DNA of 64,000 nucleotides from Luteolibacter yonseiensis (GTDB lineage Bacteria; Verrucomicrobiota; Verrucomicrobiia; Verrucomicrobiales; Akkermansiaceae), in contig NZ_JAENIK010000004.1 of NCBI RefSeq assembly GCF_016595465.1, positions 620,001 to 684,000 on the forward strand. The letters are read 5' to 3'. Positions within the stretch are counted from its first letter, which is position 1. Every line of letters begins with the position of its first letter. The notes below the pieces were generated by a model that was not told the origin of the DNA, made no database searches, and saw only the letters and a program-made list of their open reading frames with translations. Below, piece after piece: positions 19,401 to 27,223 of the stretch. The position numbers were made by a program, and so were the translations under genes.

Positions 19401-20544
19401 CCTGCCCGTTGGTGAAGCCATCCTCATCAGGATCGTCATCCCCGTCATGGGTGGAGATGGACGGGAAATAAGTCTTTTCCCAAACGTCCGCCAGTCCGTC
19501 TCCATCAAGATCGTCCGGGTCGTTCATCACGAGCGGATCCGTGCCGAGCTGATATTCCTGTAGATTCGTCAGGCCGTCCTTGTCGTAATCCTCTCCGGGC
19601 AACACGTCACCAATGGAGGTGATCCCGTCTCCGGCATCCGCACTGACAATGCGCTGCTCCCAGTAATCCGGAAGACCGTCATGGTCGTCATCGCTCGGCA
19701 CGCTGAAAATGAACTGCCCCGCGGTGCGGGCGACACGGCTGACGCGAGCTTCATCGATGAGTCCGGGAAATCCTTCGTTGAGGGTGGAACGGCCTTCATT
19801 CCCGAGCACCAGTTGGGTGACCACGGATGGCGTGATCGCCGTTCCGGTCCAACTGGAAAGCACGCTTGCCTGGGTGACGGAATCGCCGACCTCCGTCCAA
19901 TAGAACGTGAACAATCCCGATCCCGCCGCTTGACCGGCCTCGGTATAGGCGAGCGCCACGTGGTACCAAGCGCCGGACTTGATCGTGGGCAGGGTGACAA
20001 CCTCGTTTCCTCCGCCGAAATCAAGGCCGTTGTATTCGAGCTGTTCCGAAGCGGTGATGCGGAACTGGAACCCGCGCTGGCCGGTCGCGGAGGAATCACC
20101 GGACCAGATCTCGGCGTGATTGGTGAAATCCGCGGTCGACGGCTTGACCAGGGCTTCCAATGTGAAGGCGCGGTTTGTCCCCACCAGCGTGCCGAAACCG
20201 AACCGATCCGCGCCGCCGGTGCTGAAGCCGCCGTTCTTGTCGAAGTCGATCCCGATGCCACGGGTGTTCGTCAATAACGCGCTTCCACCGAACAAGCCGG
20301 CGGCGCCGTTGAAAACATCCGTCACGGTGGCGGCGTTCGCATCCACGGTGATGCCCGCATGTCCGGCAGAGCCGGTGTTTTTCGCGGAAAAAGACCCCGC
20401 CGCCTCATCCAGATGGAAAAGATGGACCGTGTCACCGTCCGCCTGATAGGGGCCGGACACATAGCCATGGGCACAGGTGACACCCAGCGCGATGGAGAGA
20501 AAAAAGAAAGGGGTGGGGGAGCCGTCGCAAATTTTCAAGGTCAC
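16495..20544 (-). CDS. Secreted multidomain alpha-L-rhamnosidase (GH78-like) with LamG and DxDxDG repeats
   Basis: GTG 20544 gives a 1349-residue protein with a signal peptide (FFFLSIALGVTCAHG). Residues about 30-250 form a LamG/concanavalin-like module beginning PYQADGDTVHLFHLDEA. Next come five or six thrombospondin-3-like loops, for example DDDHDGLPDYWE and DPDEDGFTNGQEE. From about residue 520 the sequence reads as rhamnosidase: an N-terminal Fn3-like part, a beta domain, and an (alpha/alpha)6 region with GDRERLPYEAD at about 827-837, matching the acidic motif expected in GH78. The segment near the end of the catalytic region, NQDWNHAWGAVPANII, is also typical. Another DPDGDGVTNGDEF loop and a terminal domain ending AFYRARVELP follow. 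It probably removes rhamnose from plant or algal glycans outside the cell. Confidence 0.88.
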   Translation of the reverse strand: MTLKICDGSPTPFFFLSIALGVTCAHGYVSGPYQADGDTVHLFHLDEAAGSFSAKNTGSAGHAGITVDANAATVTDVFNGAAGLFGGSALLTNTRGIGIDFDKNGGFSTGGADRFGFGTLVGTNRAFTLEALVKPSTADFTNHAEIWSGDSSATGQRGFQFRITASEQLEYNGLDFGGGNEVVTLPTIKSGAWYHVALAYTEAGQAAGSGLFTFYWTEVGDSVTQASVLSSWTGTAITPSVVTQLVLGNEGRSTLNEGFPGLIDEARVSRVARTAGQFIFSVPSDDDHDGLPDYWEQRIVSADAGDGITSIGDVLPGEDYDKDGLTNLQEYQLGTDPLVMNDPDDLDGDGLADVWEKTYFPSISTHDGDDDPDEDGFTNGQEEALGTNPAVFNDPGDVDQDGLPDEWELGIINASATDSITVLQEVRPGDDFDGDGASNFEEYAAGTAPDNAGSVPGDGDTDGLTDDWERKHFASLAQVAGNDPDEDGASNAAEQGAGTDPNDPLSHPGAEVDPGRPAGLMVDLLALPHLTTIPDKTPEFAWIYQPSRRGDFQSARRIIVASTPLLAGKGTGDIWDSGKISSGDSVDVGYTGPELVAGQTYSWRVRTWDAEGKGGAWSAIQTFTIDSTPPQSGARSIYKASANDSTGYNWAGRYQPAFGTVVPPVKCIAKGDGNYFVDFGRDGFGYLTVRLNGAYAGRKMTVRFSEHATANSVVDAGGTTTDPATTQATVTLRNGDVVYKIRSNDVSGNGILVDGFAGGVVTPFRYVELANCPAGVTVADIRQQVLHVPFSGKAARFGSSDPTLDAVWEMCRHSMKATTFAGVYVDGDRERLPYEADAYINQLGHYAVDREFTTARYSYEWLLDHSTWPTEWKLHFPLMAWADYMHTGNVEALAVNYGKLVSHVAQYQPEVRADGILSHSNNNIVDWPAGERDGYVLTAENTVVNAFYHKSWRILADIAGVLGNTADQAAFTARADLLASNFNSVFWNGSRYKDGASTAHVSAHANFFPLAMGIEPPDKQAVLDFLKSKKMPCSVYAAQYLLEALFEGGEADHAIGLMKDNSTTYDRHWWNMIAKGSTIAMEAWGNNYKPNQDWNHAWGAVPANIIPRYVLGLAPLTPGYATARIQPRLGTGEGTNGLTLASGVIPTIRGPVGIRVENSPGTFRLTVDIPGNMLVRVLVPTKGLADPRLIVNGTTVAAPVENGWLVLENVRGGRHSIWLGSASDHAELRENWKTAMFGDDGASADDALDPDGDGVTNGDEFIANTDPLDPADRFVMKTFETTGAGAPFHMTIPGKPGRRYLLERTTTLLPDSWSSVDAPPLLTRPGDLVLEDPAPPSGKAFYRARVELP

Positions 20545-20710
20545 TTCAGATTCGGTTTGGGATGATTGGTCCGGGCCATTTGGCAGCGTGTGCGCGGGGA
20601 AGCATCCGCGGCGGGCGCATGGGCTTGCCATCGCGGTTTCAAGCTCCACACGCGTCCAACGCACGATACAAGCGCATGACCGCCGGAAGACCGGAGAAGT
20701 CCGCCACTTT

Positions 20711-20747
20711 TGAGAAAAGGGCCGGAGGAACCCAATCCCTCCGGCCC
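20711..20747 (-). terminator. Intrinsic terminator of the double-LamG gene
   Basis: A perfect 10-bp stem, GGGCCGGAGG (20719-20728) with CCTCCGGCCC (20738-20747), encloses a 9-nt loop. On the minus strand it is followed by TTTTCTC and lies about 20 bp after the stop of the gene at 20768-23698. This separates that gene's transcript from the rhamnosidase gene downstream. The remaining intergenic sequence (20545-20710) shows no other clear feature. Confidence 0.85.
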
Positions 20748-20767
20748 CGTTGTTCTCCCTGAACCCA

Positions 20768-23698
20768 TCAGGGAGTTACCAATTCTACCCGGTAAAACGC
20801 TTTTTTGCCGACAGGGACCGGCGTGGAGTCGGTGTGGCTGGTCGAGGTGGCGGCCCCGGATGCCGCGGGCAGTGCGGGAGCGATCTTCAACCAGCTTGCC
20901 AGGTCATCGCTGCGCCAGACATTGAAGCTCGTTCCTGGCAGGCTGGGCCAGGTGATGGTGAATCCATCGTCCGGGTTGGCATCGTTCGTCCGCGCGGCGA
21001 ATCTCGAACTGCCGCTGTTCGGAATCAGGCCCAGGCGGTATTCCACCAGATTGCTTGTTCCGTCGCTGTCGAAGTCGCCGCCCGCTGTTTGGCCCAGGCC
21101 GCCGAAATACGTCGTTTCCCAAGCATCCGGCAAGCCGTCGCTGTCCGAGTCACCGGCGGATTTGAAAAGGAACTGCGCCGGTGTGCGGGCGACGTCGCTG
21201 ATGCGGATCTCATCGATGACACCCGCGAAGCCGTCCGTGCTGCCAGCCCCGGAGGTGCCGTCGCGGCCCTCGTTGCCAATGGTGAAATCCGGCGTGCTCG
21301 TGATGAGGTCGTGGGTCATTTGTCCCGAGAACAACTCGTGGGCGGCGGTGCGGGACGGATCGAGCAACGTCCAGTAGAGCTTCAGGTTGTCCGGCGTGGC
21401 CTCGCTGCCGTTGTAGGTGACGGCCACATGATACCAGCTGCCTTGCACGATGGCATTCGGGTCGCCGCTCGTGGGGATGGGGGCGGAAAGCGCCTGGGTG
21501 ATGCCACCGCCGCTGATGTTGATGATTTCCAACCGCGGGGTGGTGCCACCCGCGTTGCCGGGACCATTGACGGGGACGAGACGGAACTGCCAGACCCGGG
21601 TGGGAATCGCATCCGATTCACCGGTCACGATCTGCATTGCTGTCGCCGAGGCCACGGCGGGATCAAAGTCGATCCTCACGATGCCCTCGAACGTGAACGC
21701 ACCGTCAGCTCCTGCATAGGTCATCGTGGTGTCGTCGCCGGTGCCGACCACCAACGGCTTGGCGGAAAGTACGGCCCCCGTGAGCGTGCCACGACCGGCG
21801 GACGTGTTGAGCCCCGTCGCGAAGCCCGCGAGGGAGGGCTGCCAAAGCCGTCCGTTGACCGTGAGCGCGGTCATGGTGATGGGGTTGCTGCCTGCGTCGG
21901 AGGCCGGTTGGTCCACCTCGTCGAGGTGCCAGAGGTGCAGCGTGTGGCTGTCGGCGGTGTAGGGCTGGAACGCCTCGGAAACGTCCGGAGTTCCGTCGCC
22001 ATCGATGTCGGTCAGCACGGATGTCGCCAGGGTGGGGTCTGAACCGGCGTTCTGCTCCTGCAGGTTCGTGCCGCTGTCGCCATCGGGGTTTCCAGAGGCC
22101 ACTTCGTCGAGATCGCCGAAATAAAACATCTCCCACGAATCGATGAGACCGTCCGCGTCCAGGTCGGACGGCTTTTCGGAGGTGGTCGGATTCGTGCCGG
22201 CGGTTTCCTCCTGGTCATTGGTATAGCTATCCGCATCCGGATCGCCTTCGCCGGTTTGTTTCGCGAGAAGCGTCGCCCGGCTGTCCCCGTTTACAAAAAA
22301 GTAATGGGCTTCCCAGCCGTCGTTGAGGCCGTCGGCATCGCTGTCCGGCGATGAAAATTGTTCGGCCGGATTTGTTCCCAACGCGTATTCCTCCGAGTTC
22401 GTGTAGAGGTCGGCATCCGGATCCGCGGCGGCGGTGGCGCTGAGATCTGAGAAGAAGCGATACTCCCAACCGTCATTGAGGGTGTCCGCATCCGTATCCG
22501 GAAAGCTCGTGTTGCTGTTCGGGTTCGTACCCGCTGTTTCCTCGTCTTCGTTGGTGTTGAAGTCGTTGTCGGTATCTTCCGAGCCGGTCTTGTTCAGGTT
22601 TCCGAAATTCGCGATTTCCCATGAATCCGCCAGCTCGTCGCCATCGACATCGCCGGGAACCGAGAAGGAGTCGTTCGCGTTGGAACCTGCGTTGTATTCC
22701 GCCAGATTGTTGAAGGTATCCCCGTCGGTGTCATCCGTCGCGGTTTTTGAAAGATCACCGAAAATCGAGATCTCCCAACCGTCCGGCAGTCCGTCGCCGT
22801 CCGTGTCGCCGCCATCGTAGAAAATGAACTGGGCCGGGGTCCGGGCGACCTTGCTGATGCGCACTTCGTCGAGGTAGCCACCGAGCGGTTCACCACCGAG
22901 ACCACCGGTGGCACGGCCCTCGTTGCCGAGGACCAGGATCGCGTTGTCGGCAAGCTCGACGGTTTCCACCGTATTCGTGCCGATCTCATGCGCCGCGGTG
23001 ACCGATTGGTCGACCTTGGTCCAGTAGAACCGTAGCTTGGTCCCGTCGTAGGTAAGGGCCACATGGAACCACTGGTTCGGGGCGAAAGCATGGGTCCCTG
23101 TCGTGGGGATCGGCACGACGGCTGCGGCGGGAGTGGTGCCGATGGCGTTGAACTCAAGGTTTCCCGTAGCGTTGATGCGGAATTGGAAACCCCGATCCGC
23201 GGCGGCACCGTTGCTGTCAGTGCAGATGATCTCGCGATTTCCGGCGGTGATGGAAGGCACGTTGATCATCGCCTCCAGCGTGAACGCGTTCCCCACTCCA
23301 TAAATGGTCGAGTGGTCGGTCATCTCGTCCAGGCCGACGGGATCCGCGTCTCCCGGCCGGAATGCACCATTTCCATCGGCGTCCACACCGAGGCAGGCGT
23401 CGCCGGAAACGAACGCGGCCTCGCCGAAGCCGGTGTATCCGGGATAGCCGAGCACGCTGGTGATCAGCGCCTGGTCGACGGCATCCCCGGCATAGGGGTT
23501 CCCATCCACCGAGAGCGCGGCGCGACCGGTGGAGCCTGCGTTCGCTGCGGAGCTGCCCCCGGCAGCCTCGTTGAAGTGATAGAGGTAGCTGGTATCCGCG
23601 TCCGGTGAGGAATAGGGAGCGAGTTCCGCCCGGACGGAAGGGAGAAGCAAGCCGGACGTGAGAGCCACGGCGAGGAAGGGGTTCTTTCTGAGGTGCAT
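20768..23698 (-). CDS. Secreted protein with two LamG-type modules and DxDxDG repeats
   Basis: The 976-residue protein has a signal peptide (MHLRKNPFLAVALTSGLLL, cleaved near VRA). Module 1 (about residues 27-285) begins PYSSPDADTSYLYHFNEA. Module 2 (about 580-860) begins PYTADSHTLHLWHLDEV. Between them are about six tandem loops of the form DTDGDGLPDGWE followed by a conserved FGDLSKTATDDTDGDTFNN-like stretch, which resemble thrombospondin type 3 calcium-binding repeats. A last loop and a terminal domain ending KAFYRVELVTP complete it. No catalytic domain was recognised, so carbohydrate binding or adhesion is inferred. It is divergent from the sensor kinase whose N-terminus carries a related module, and both may be controlled from the shared 231-bp region. 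Confidence 0.85.
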   Translation of the reverse strand: MHLRKNPFLAVALTSGLLLPSVRAELAPYSSPDADTSYLYHFNEAAGGSSAANAGSTGRAALSVDGNPYAGDAVDQALITSVLGYPGYTGFGEAAFVSGDACLGVDADGNGAFRPGDADPVGLDEMTDHSTIYGVGNAFTLEAMINVPSITAGNREIICTDSNGAAADRGFQFRINATGNLEFNAIGTTPAAAVVPIPTTGTHAFAPNQWFHVALTYDGTKLRFYWTKVDQSVTAAHEIGTNTVETVELADNAILVLGNEGRATGGLGGEPLGGYLDEVRISKVARTPAQFIFYDGGDTDGDGLPDGWEISIFGDLSKTATDDTDGDTFNNLAEYNAGSNANDSFSVPGDVDGDELADSWEIANFGNLNKTGSEDTDNDFNTNEDEETAGTNPNSNTSFPDTDADTLNDGWEYRFFSDLSATAAADPDADLYTNSEEYALGTNPAEQFSSPDSDADGLNDGWEAHYFFVNGDSRATLLAKQTGEGDPDADSYTNDQEETAGTNPTTSEKPSDLDADGLIDSWEMFYFGDLDEVASGNPDGDSGTNLQEQNAGSDPTLATSVLTDIDGDGTPDVSEAFQPYTADSHTLHLWHLDEVDQPASDAGSNPITMTALTVNGRLWQPSLAGFATGLNTSAGRGTLTGAVLSAKPLVVGTGDDTTMTYAGADGAFTFEGIVRIDFDPAVASATAMQIVTGESDAIPTRVWQFRLVPVNGPGNAGGTTPRLEIINISGGGITQALSAPIPTSGDPNAIVQGSWYHVAVTYNGSEATPDNLKLYWTLLDPSRTAAHELFSGQMTHDLITSTPDFTIGNEGRDGTSGAGSTDGFAGVIDEIRISDVARTPAQFLFKSAGDSDSDGLPDAWETTYFGGLGQTAGGDFDSDGTSNLVEYRLGLIPNSGSSRFAARTNDANPDDGFTITWPSLPGTSFNVWRSDDLASWLKIAPALPAASGAATSTSHTDSTPVPVGKKAFYRVELVTP

Positions 23699-23825
23699 TG
23701 CTTTGGATTTTTAAGTGATGGGTTGGATTCGTCTCCGACCTTTGGGGAGGTCACGGGTTTCGCCGGATGAAAATCAGGGCAAACTAGTGGCGTAATCTCG
23801 CGGGATTCAATGAGATGCGGCGCGT

Positions 23826-23866
23826 TCACACCAAAAGGGGATGACGCCCATCCCACATTCGTGTGA
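23826..23866. promoter_or_regulatory. Nested 41-bp inverted repeat between divergent LamG genes
   Basis: TCACAC (23826-23831) and GTGTGA (23861-23866) are the outer arms. GGGATG (23838-23843) and CATCCC (23849-23854) are the inner arms. The gaps between outer and inner arms are 6 nt on both sides, so the site is exactly symmetric about 23846. It lies 64 bp before the kinase start and about 130 bp before the divergent LamG gene. It could be an operator, perhaps for the NarL-type regulator at 26491, or an RNA hairpin. Confidence 0.5.
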
Positions 23867-23929
23867 GCCGCCAACTGCCGCCTTGCATCATCCCGACATT
23901 TCCGTCCTAAGAAGTCCGGCTGCCAGAAG

Positions 23930-26494
23930 ATGAGAAAACCCGACCCATCACATCATCCAGTGCGATGGATCGCATCCGTTTTCCCGCTGCTGTTCATCGG
24001 GCATCTCGCGGCGGAAAATGTCCGGCCTTATGCGGCGGACGAGTTCACCCTGCATCTCTGGCATCTCGACGAGGCGGCCCCCCCGTTCAAGGACTCGTCG
24101 AAAACCGGGAACTCCCTGCACGGGATGCACAACGGAGCCGCCACGCTGCAACCCGGCTTGCCCGGTATGGGCGGCTCGATCTCCTTCCACCATCACACCG
24201 CGGGCACTCCGGGCGAGCCATCTCTGGCCGGAGCCATCATCACGGCCGCTCCCGCCCTCGCCAGTGGAAAGGAGGACAACGCGCCCAAAAATTTCCAGTT
24301 CCAGGGCGCGAACGGGGCGTTCACCTATGAGGCGCTGTTGAAATTCGACCAACTGCCTTCCGAGACAGCGTCGATCGCGTTGGGAATCCTGACCATGGAC
24401 GGCGAGCTGGATGACCGGATGTTCAGCTTCCGCATCGAGCGCGAGGGGTTCCTGTCATTTGTCCCGCTCAACCACAGCGACGCGGTGGGCGGGGCGATCG
24501 CTTCGATCCCCACCCAAGGACCGGACGCGATCAATACAAAAGACTGGTTCCACGTGGCGGTTTCCTACGACGGACGTCCCGGAATCCCCGGAGCGCTCCA
24601 GCTTTACTGGACCCGGCTGGACCAGCGCCGCGAGTCCGCCAACCGCATCGGGGTCGGGACGCTCTCGCAGAATCTCGCCACGACGGTGGGCGACTTCGCC
24701 ATCGGCAACGAGGCCCGCAGCGCGGTCCCGATGAACGCGGAGGCGGAACCTTTCCCCGGCTTGATCGACGAGGTGCGCATGAGTTCGGTCGCAAGGCATC
24801 CGACGGATTTCTGCTTCGTTCCTCCCGCTTCGAGGAAGACTTCGGACTACAACCCGCAGGAACCGGGACACCGCGACGGCGGCGCGCCGTTCCAACTGCA
24901 TCTCACCGGGATCAGCGTGGATGGGGAACGGGCGACCACCATGCCACGGAACGGGACTCCACTGAGTCTGAAGCCTGGATTGCACCGGCTTGATTTCGAC
25001 ATCGCCACGGGGACGAGTTCTTTTGGAAACCCGCTTCAACTGCGGTGCCAGTTGGAGGGATTCGACGAGCATTGGCAGCAGAGCGTGCTCGGCATGAGTC
25101 TGACATTCGAGTTTCTCGACGCCCAGTCGAAGCCGGTTTCCCAAGCCGAATTCAACATGACCGGGAGAAGTTCCGGCTGGGGGGCGGGATTCATCGATTC
25201 CACGCTCACCCCACGGCGCGAGCCGCTCTACGCCCCGGAAAACGCCCGTTTCCTCCGCGTCACCCTGAGTTCCGGAGCCCCGGACACCAGCGGCAGCCTC
25301 GGCATCGACGATCTGAATCTGTTCCTCCCCGAACAACCCGCCATTCCGCTCTGGTCGAACGGGACCTTCGAACAGGGAACCGGTCCGCTTTTCCCGATGC
25401 GCGCGCCGAAGGGCTGGAAACGGGAAGGTGCGGAACCCGCCATCGCGCTGACCACCCGTCCTCAGGAATCCGCCATCCTGAGCCTGATCGACGGCGACCA
25501 GTCCATGGGCGGCAAGTGGACCGCCACCCAGCCGCTCGACGCCGCCAAGGTCGCCGGACGCACCTTGATCGTCACCTGGCGCGAAGCCTACAACGTGATC
25601 ACCGGAAACCAGCAGCGCGCCACCTTCCTGAACGTCCCGACGGGCGATTACGTTTTCCGGGCCATCGGCATGACGGAGGAACCGCATCCGGAAACGGCGG
25701 GACTTTCCGCCAGGATCCTGGTGCGCCCTCATTTCTGGCAGCGCGAATGGTTCCTCCCCGTCGCGACCGCCTGTGTCATCTCGCTCATCGCCGCCGGGGT
25801 GATCCGCCAGCGGAACCAGCGAAACCGGCGGCGGCTGCGCGAGCTTTCCTTCCTCACCGCGCTCGAGCGAGACCGTACCCGCATCGCGCGCGACATGCAC
25901 GACGACCTCGGCACACGCGTTACGGTTTTGAATGTCGCCGCTTCGCTCGCCAACAGGGCGATCGACCACGACCCGGACGACGCCCGCAAGCAACTCGACA
26001 AGATGTCCGGTGCCGCCCGCGAACTCGTCGTCGCCATGGACGAACTCGTCTGGGCGGTGGACCCCTCGCACGACAATCTGGACGAACTGGCGTCCCGTCT
26101 CACCAGTCACGCCGAGGAGCTTTTTTCGGAAAGCGGCATCCGTTGTCGTTTTGAAATCCCCTCCTCGCTTCCCTCCCACCCCATCAGTTCGGACTTCCGG
26201 CACCACATCTCGATGGCCGTCCGCGAGGCCCTGCACAACATCCTCAAGCACGCCGGTCCCTGTGAGGTAACCCTTGCGGTGAGCTTCGGGAACAAGACCC
26301 TCGGCATCGACATCCGCGACAACGGGCAGGGGTTCGCCACCGGTTCCCTGGTGAAAGGCCACGGTCTCGGAAACCTGAAGGCCCGTCTGGCCGACATCGG
26401 CGGCACCTGTGAAATCTCATCCTCGCCCGGCGGCGGCACCTGTGTCAGCCTGCGGTGCCCGCTGGCGAAAACCCACGAACCAAGGCTGCCATGA
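23930..26494 (+). CDS. Sensor histidine kinase (NarL/HisKA_3 type) with extracellular LamG-like module
   Basis: The 854-residue protein has a signal peptide (WIASVFPLLFIGHLAA), then a LamG-like module beginning PYAADEFTLHLWHLDEA (about residues 33-285). A Y_Y_Y-like beta domain (GLHRLDFDIATG, near 345) and a further beta region near 400-590 follow. One transmembrane helix lies at about 607-626 (WFLPVATACVISLIAAGVI). The cytoplasmic part has the HisKA_3 box RIARDMHDDLG with phospho-acceptor H657, and an HATPase domain with DIRDNGQGF and GHGLGNLKAR. It is thus a NarX/LytS-like hybrid of sugar-binding-type sensor and kinase. The response regulator gene overlaps its stop by ATGA. The sensed ligand is unknown, but the related modules in neighbouring secreted glycan proteins suggest an oligosaccharide. 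Confidence 0.92.
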   Translation: MRKPDPSHHPVRWIASVFPLLFIGHLAAENVRPYAADEFTLHLWHLDEAAPPFKDSSKTGNSLHGMHNGAATLQPGLPGMGGSISFHHHTAGTPGEPSLAGAIITAAPALASGKEDNAPKNFQFQGANGAFTYEALLKFDQLPSETASIALGILTMDGELDDRMFSFRIEREGFLSFVPLNHSDAVGGAIASIPTQGPDAINTKDWFHVAVSYDGRPGIPGALQLYWTRLDQRRESANRIGVGTLSQNLATTVGDFAIGNEARSAVPMNAEAEPFPGLIDEVRMSSVARHPTDFCFVPPASRKTSDYNPQEPGHRDGGAPFQLHLTGISVDGERATTMPRNGTPLSLKPGLHRLDFDIATGTSSFGNPLQLRCQLEGFDEHWQQSVLGMSLTFEFLDAQSKPVSQAEFNMTGRSSGWGAGFIDSTLTPRREPLYAPENARFLRVTLSSGAPDTSGSLGIDDLNLFLPEQPAIPLWSNGTFEQGTGPLFPMRAPKGWKREGAEPAIALTTRPQESAILSLIDGDQSMGGKWTATQPLDAAKVAGRTLIVTWREAYNVITGNQQRATFLNVPTGDYVFRAIGMTEEPHPETAGLSARILVRPHFWQREWFLPVATACVISLIAAGVIRQRNQRNRRRLRELSFLTALERDRTRIARDMHDDLGTRVTVLNVAASLANRAIDHDPDDARKQLDKMSGAARELVVAMDELVWAVDPSHDNLDELASRLTSHAEELFSESGIRCRFEIPSSLPSHPISSDFRHHISMAVREALHNILKHAGPCEVTLAVSFGNKTLGIDIRDNGQGFATGSLVKGHGLGNLKARLADIGGTCEISSSPGGGTCVSLRCPLAKTHEPRLP

Positions 26495-27135
26495 TCGAAA
26501 ATCCAGTGACCATCGCCGTTGTCGAGGACGACGACACCTTGCGTGACAGCTTGGTTGAAATCATCGTCTCCTCTCCGCGCTGGAAATTCATCGCCGCGTT
26601 CCCGGACGGTGAGTCCGCGCTCGAGACGCTTTCCAACTCGCCCACACAGGTCGTGCTGATGGACATCCAGCTTCCGGGCATGTCCGGCATCGAGTGCGTG
26701 GAGCAGCTCACCGCCCGCCAGCCGGACATCCAGGTGCTGATGGTGACGGTTTACGACAACAACGACCGTATCTACGCCGCGCTCGCCGCCGGGGCATCCG
26801 GCTACCTTCTCAAACGCGACATCCCCACCAGACTGCTGGAAGCGCTGGAAGACCTGCTCGAAGGCGGCTCGCCCATGTCCAGCGCCATCGCCCGCAAGGT
26901 GGTGAAGCATTTCAAAAAGGAAGCCCCGCAGAAAAACGACAACCTGAACCTCACCCCCCGGGAAACGGAGATCCTCGACCTTTTGGCGAAGGGTTCCCTC
27001 TACAAGGAGATCGCGTGGGATCTGGGAATCGGTGTCGAAACCGTGCGCACCCACCTGCACCACATCTACACCAAGCTCCACGTCCGCACGCGCACCGAAG
27101 CCGTGGTGAAATACCTGGGACGCGGCCAGGCGTGA
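26491..27135 (+). CDS. NarL/FixJ-family response regulator
   Basis: The ATG at 26491 overlaps the kinase stop by 4 bp. The 214-residue protein has a receiver domain with the acidic pocket EDDD (12-15) and phospho-acceptor D58 in VVLMDIQLPGMSG. The conserved lysine lies in YLLKRD near residue 109. The C-terminal LuxR-type helix-turn-helix spans about residues 150-212: LTPRETEILDLLAKG, then KEIAWDLGIGVETVRTHL. It is the cognate regulator of the LamG kinase and most likely activates or represses local glycan genes. The inverted repeat at 23826-23866 is a candidate target but the link is not shown by the sequence. Confidence 0.94.
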   Translation: MIENPVTIAVVEDDDTLRDSLVEIIVSSPRWKFIAAFPDGESALETLSNSPTQVVLMDIQLPGMSGIECVEQLTARQPDIQVLMVTVYDNNDRIYAALAAGASGYLLKRDIPTRLLEALEDLLEGGSPMSSAIARKVVKHFKKEAPQKNDNLNLTPRETEILDLLAKGSLYKEIAWDLGIGVETVRTHLHHIYTKLHVRTRTEAVVKYLGRGQA

Positions 27136-27223
27136 GATCGAAACATTCCGCAGAATGAAGGGTTTACGGCGGCGCGGGCCACGTTTTCTTGAAACCGGGT
27201 CCTCAACCCACCAAGAAAAGACC

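Noticed and set aside
20545..20767. Possible tRNA or small RNA in the spacer before the rhamnosidase gene
   Set aside because: No cloverleaf pairing or T-loop was found; only the terminator hairpin is convincing.
24455..26362. A 635-codon minus-strand open frame opposite the sensor kinase
   Set aside because: No motif, and the plus frame has complete kinase signatures.
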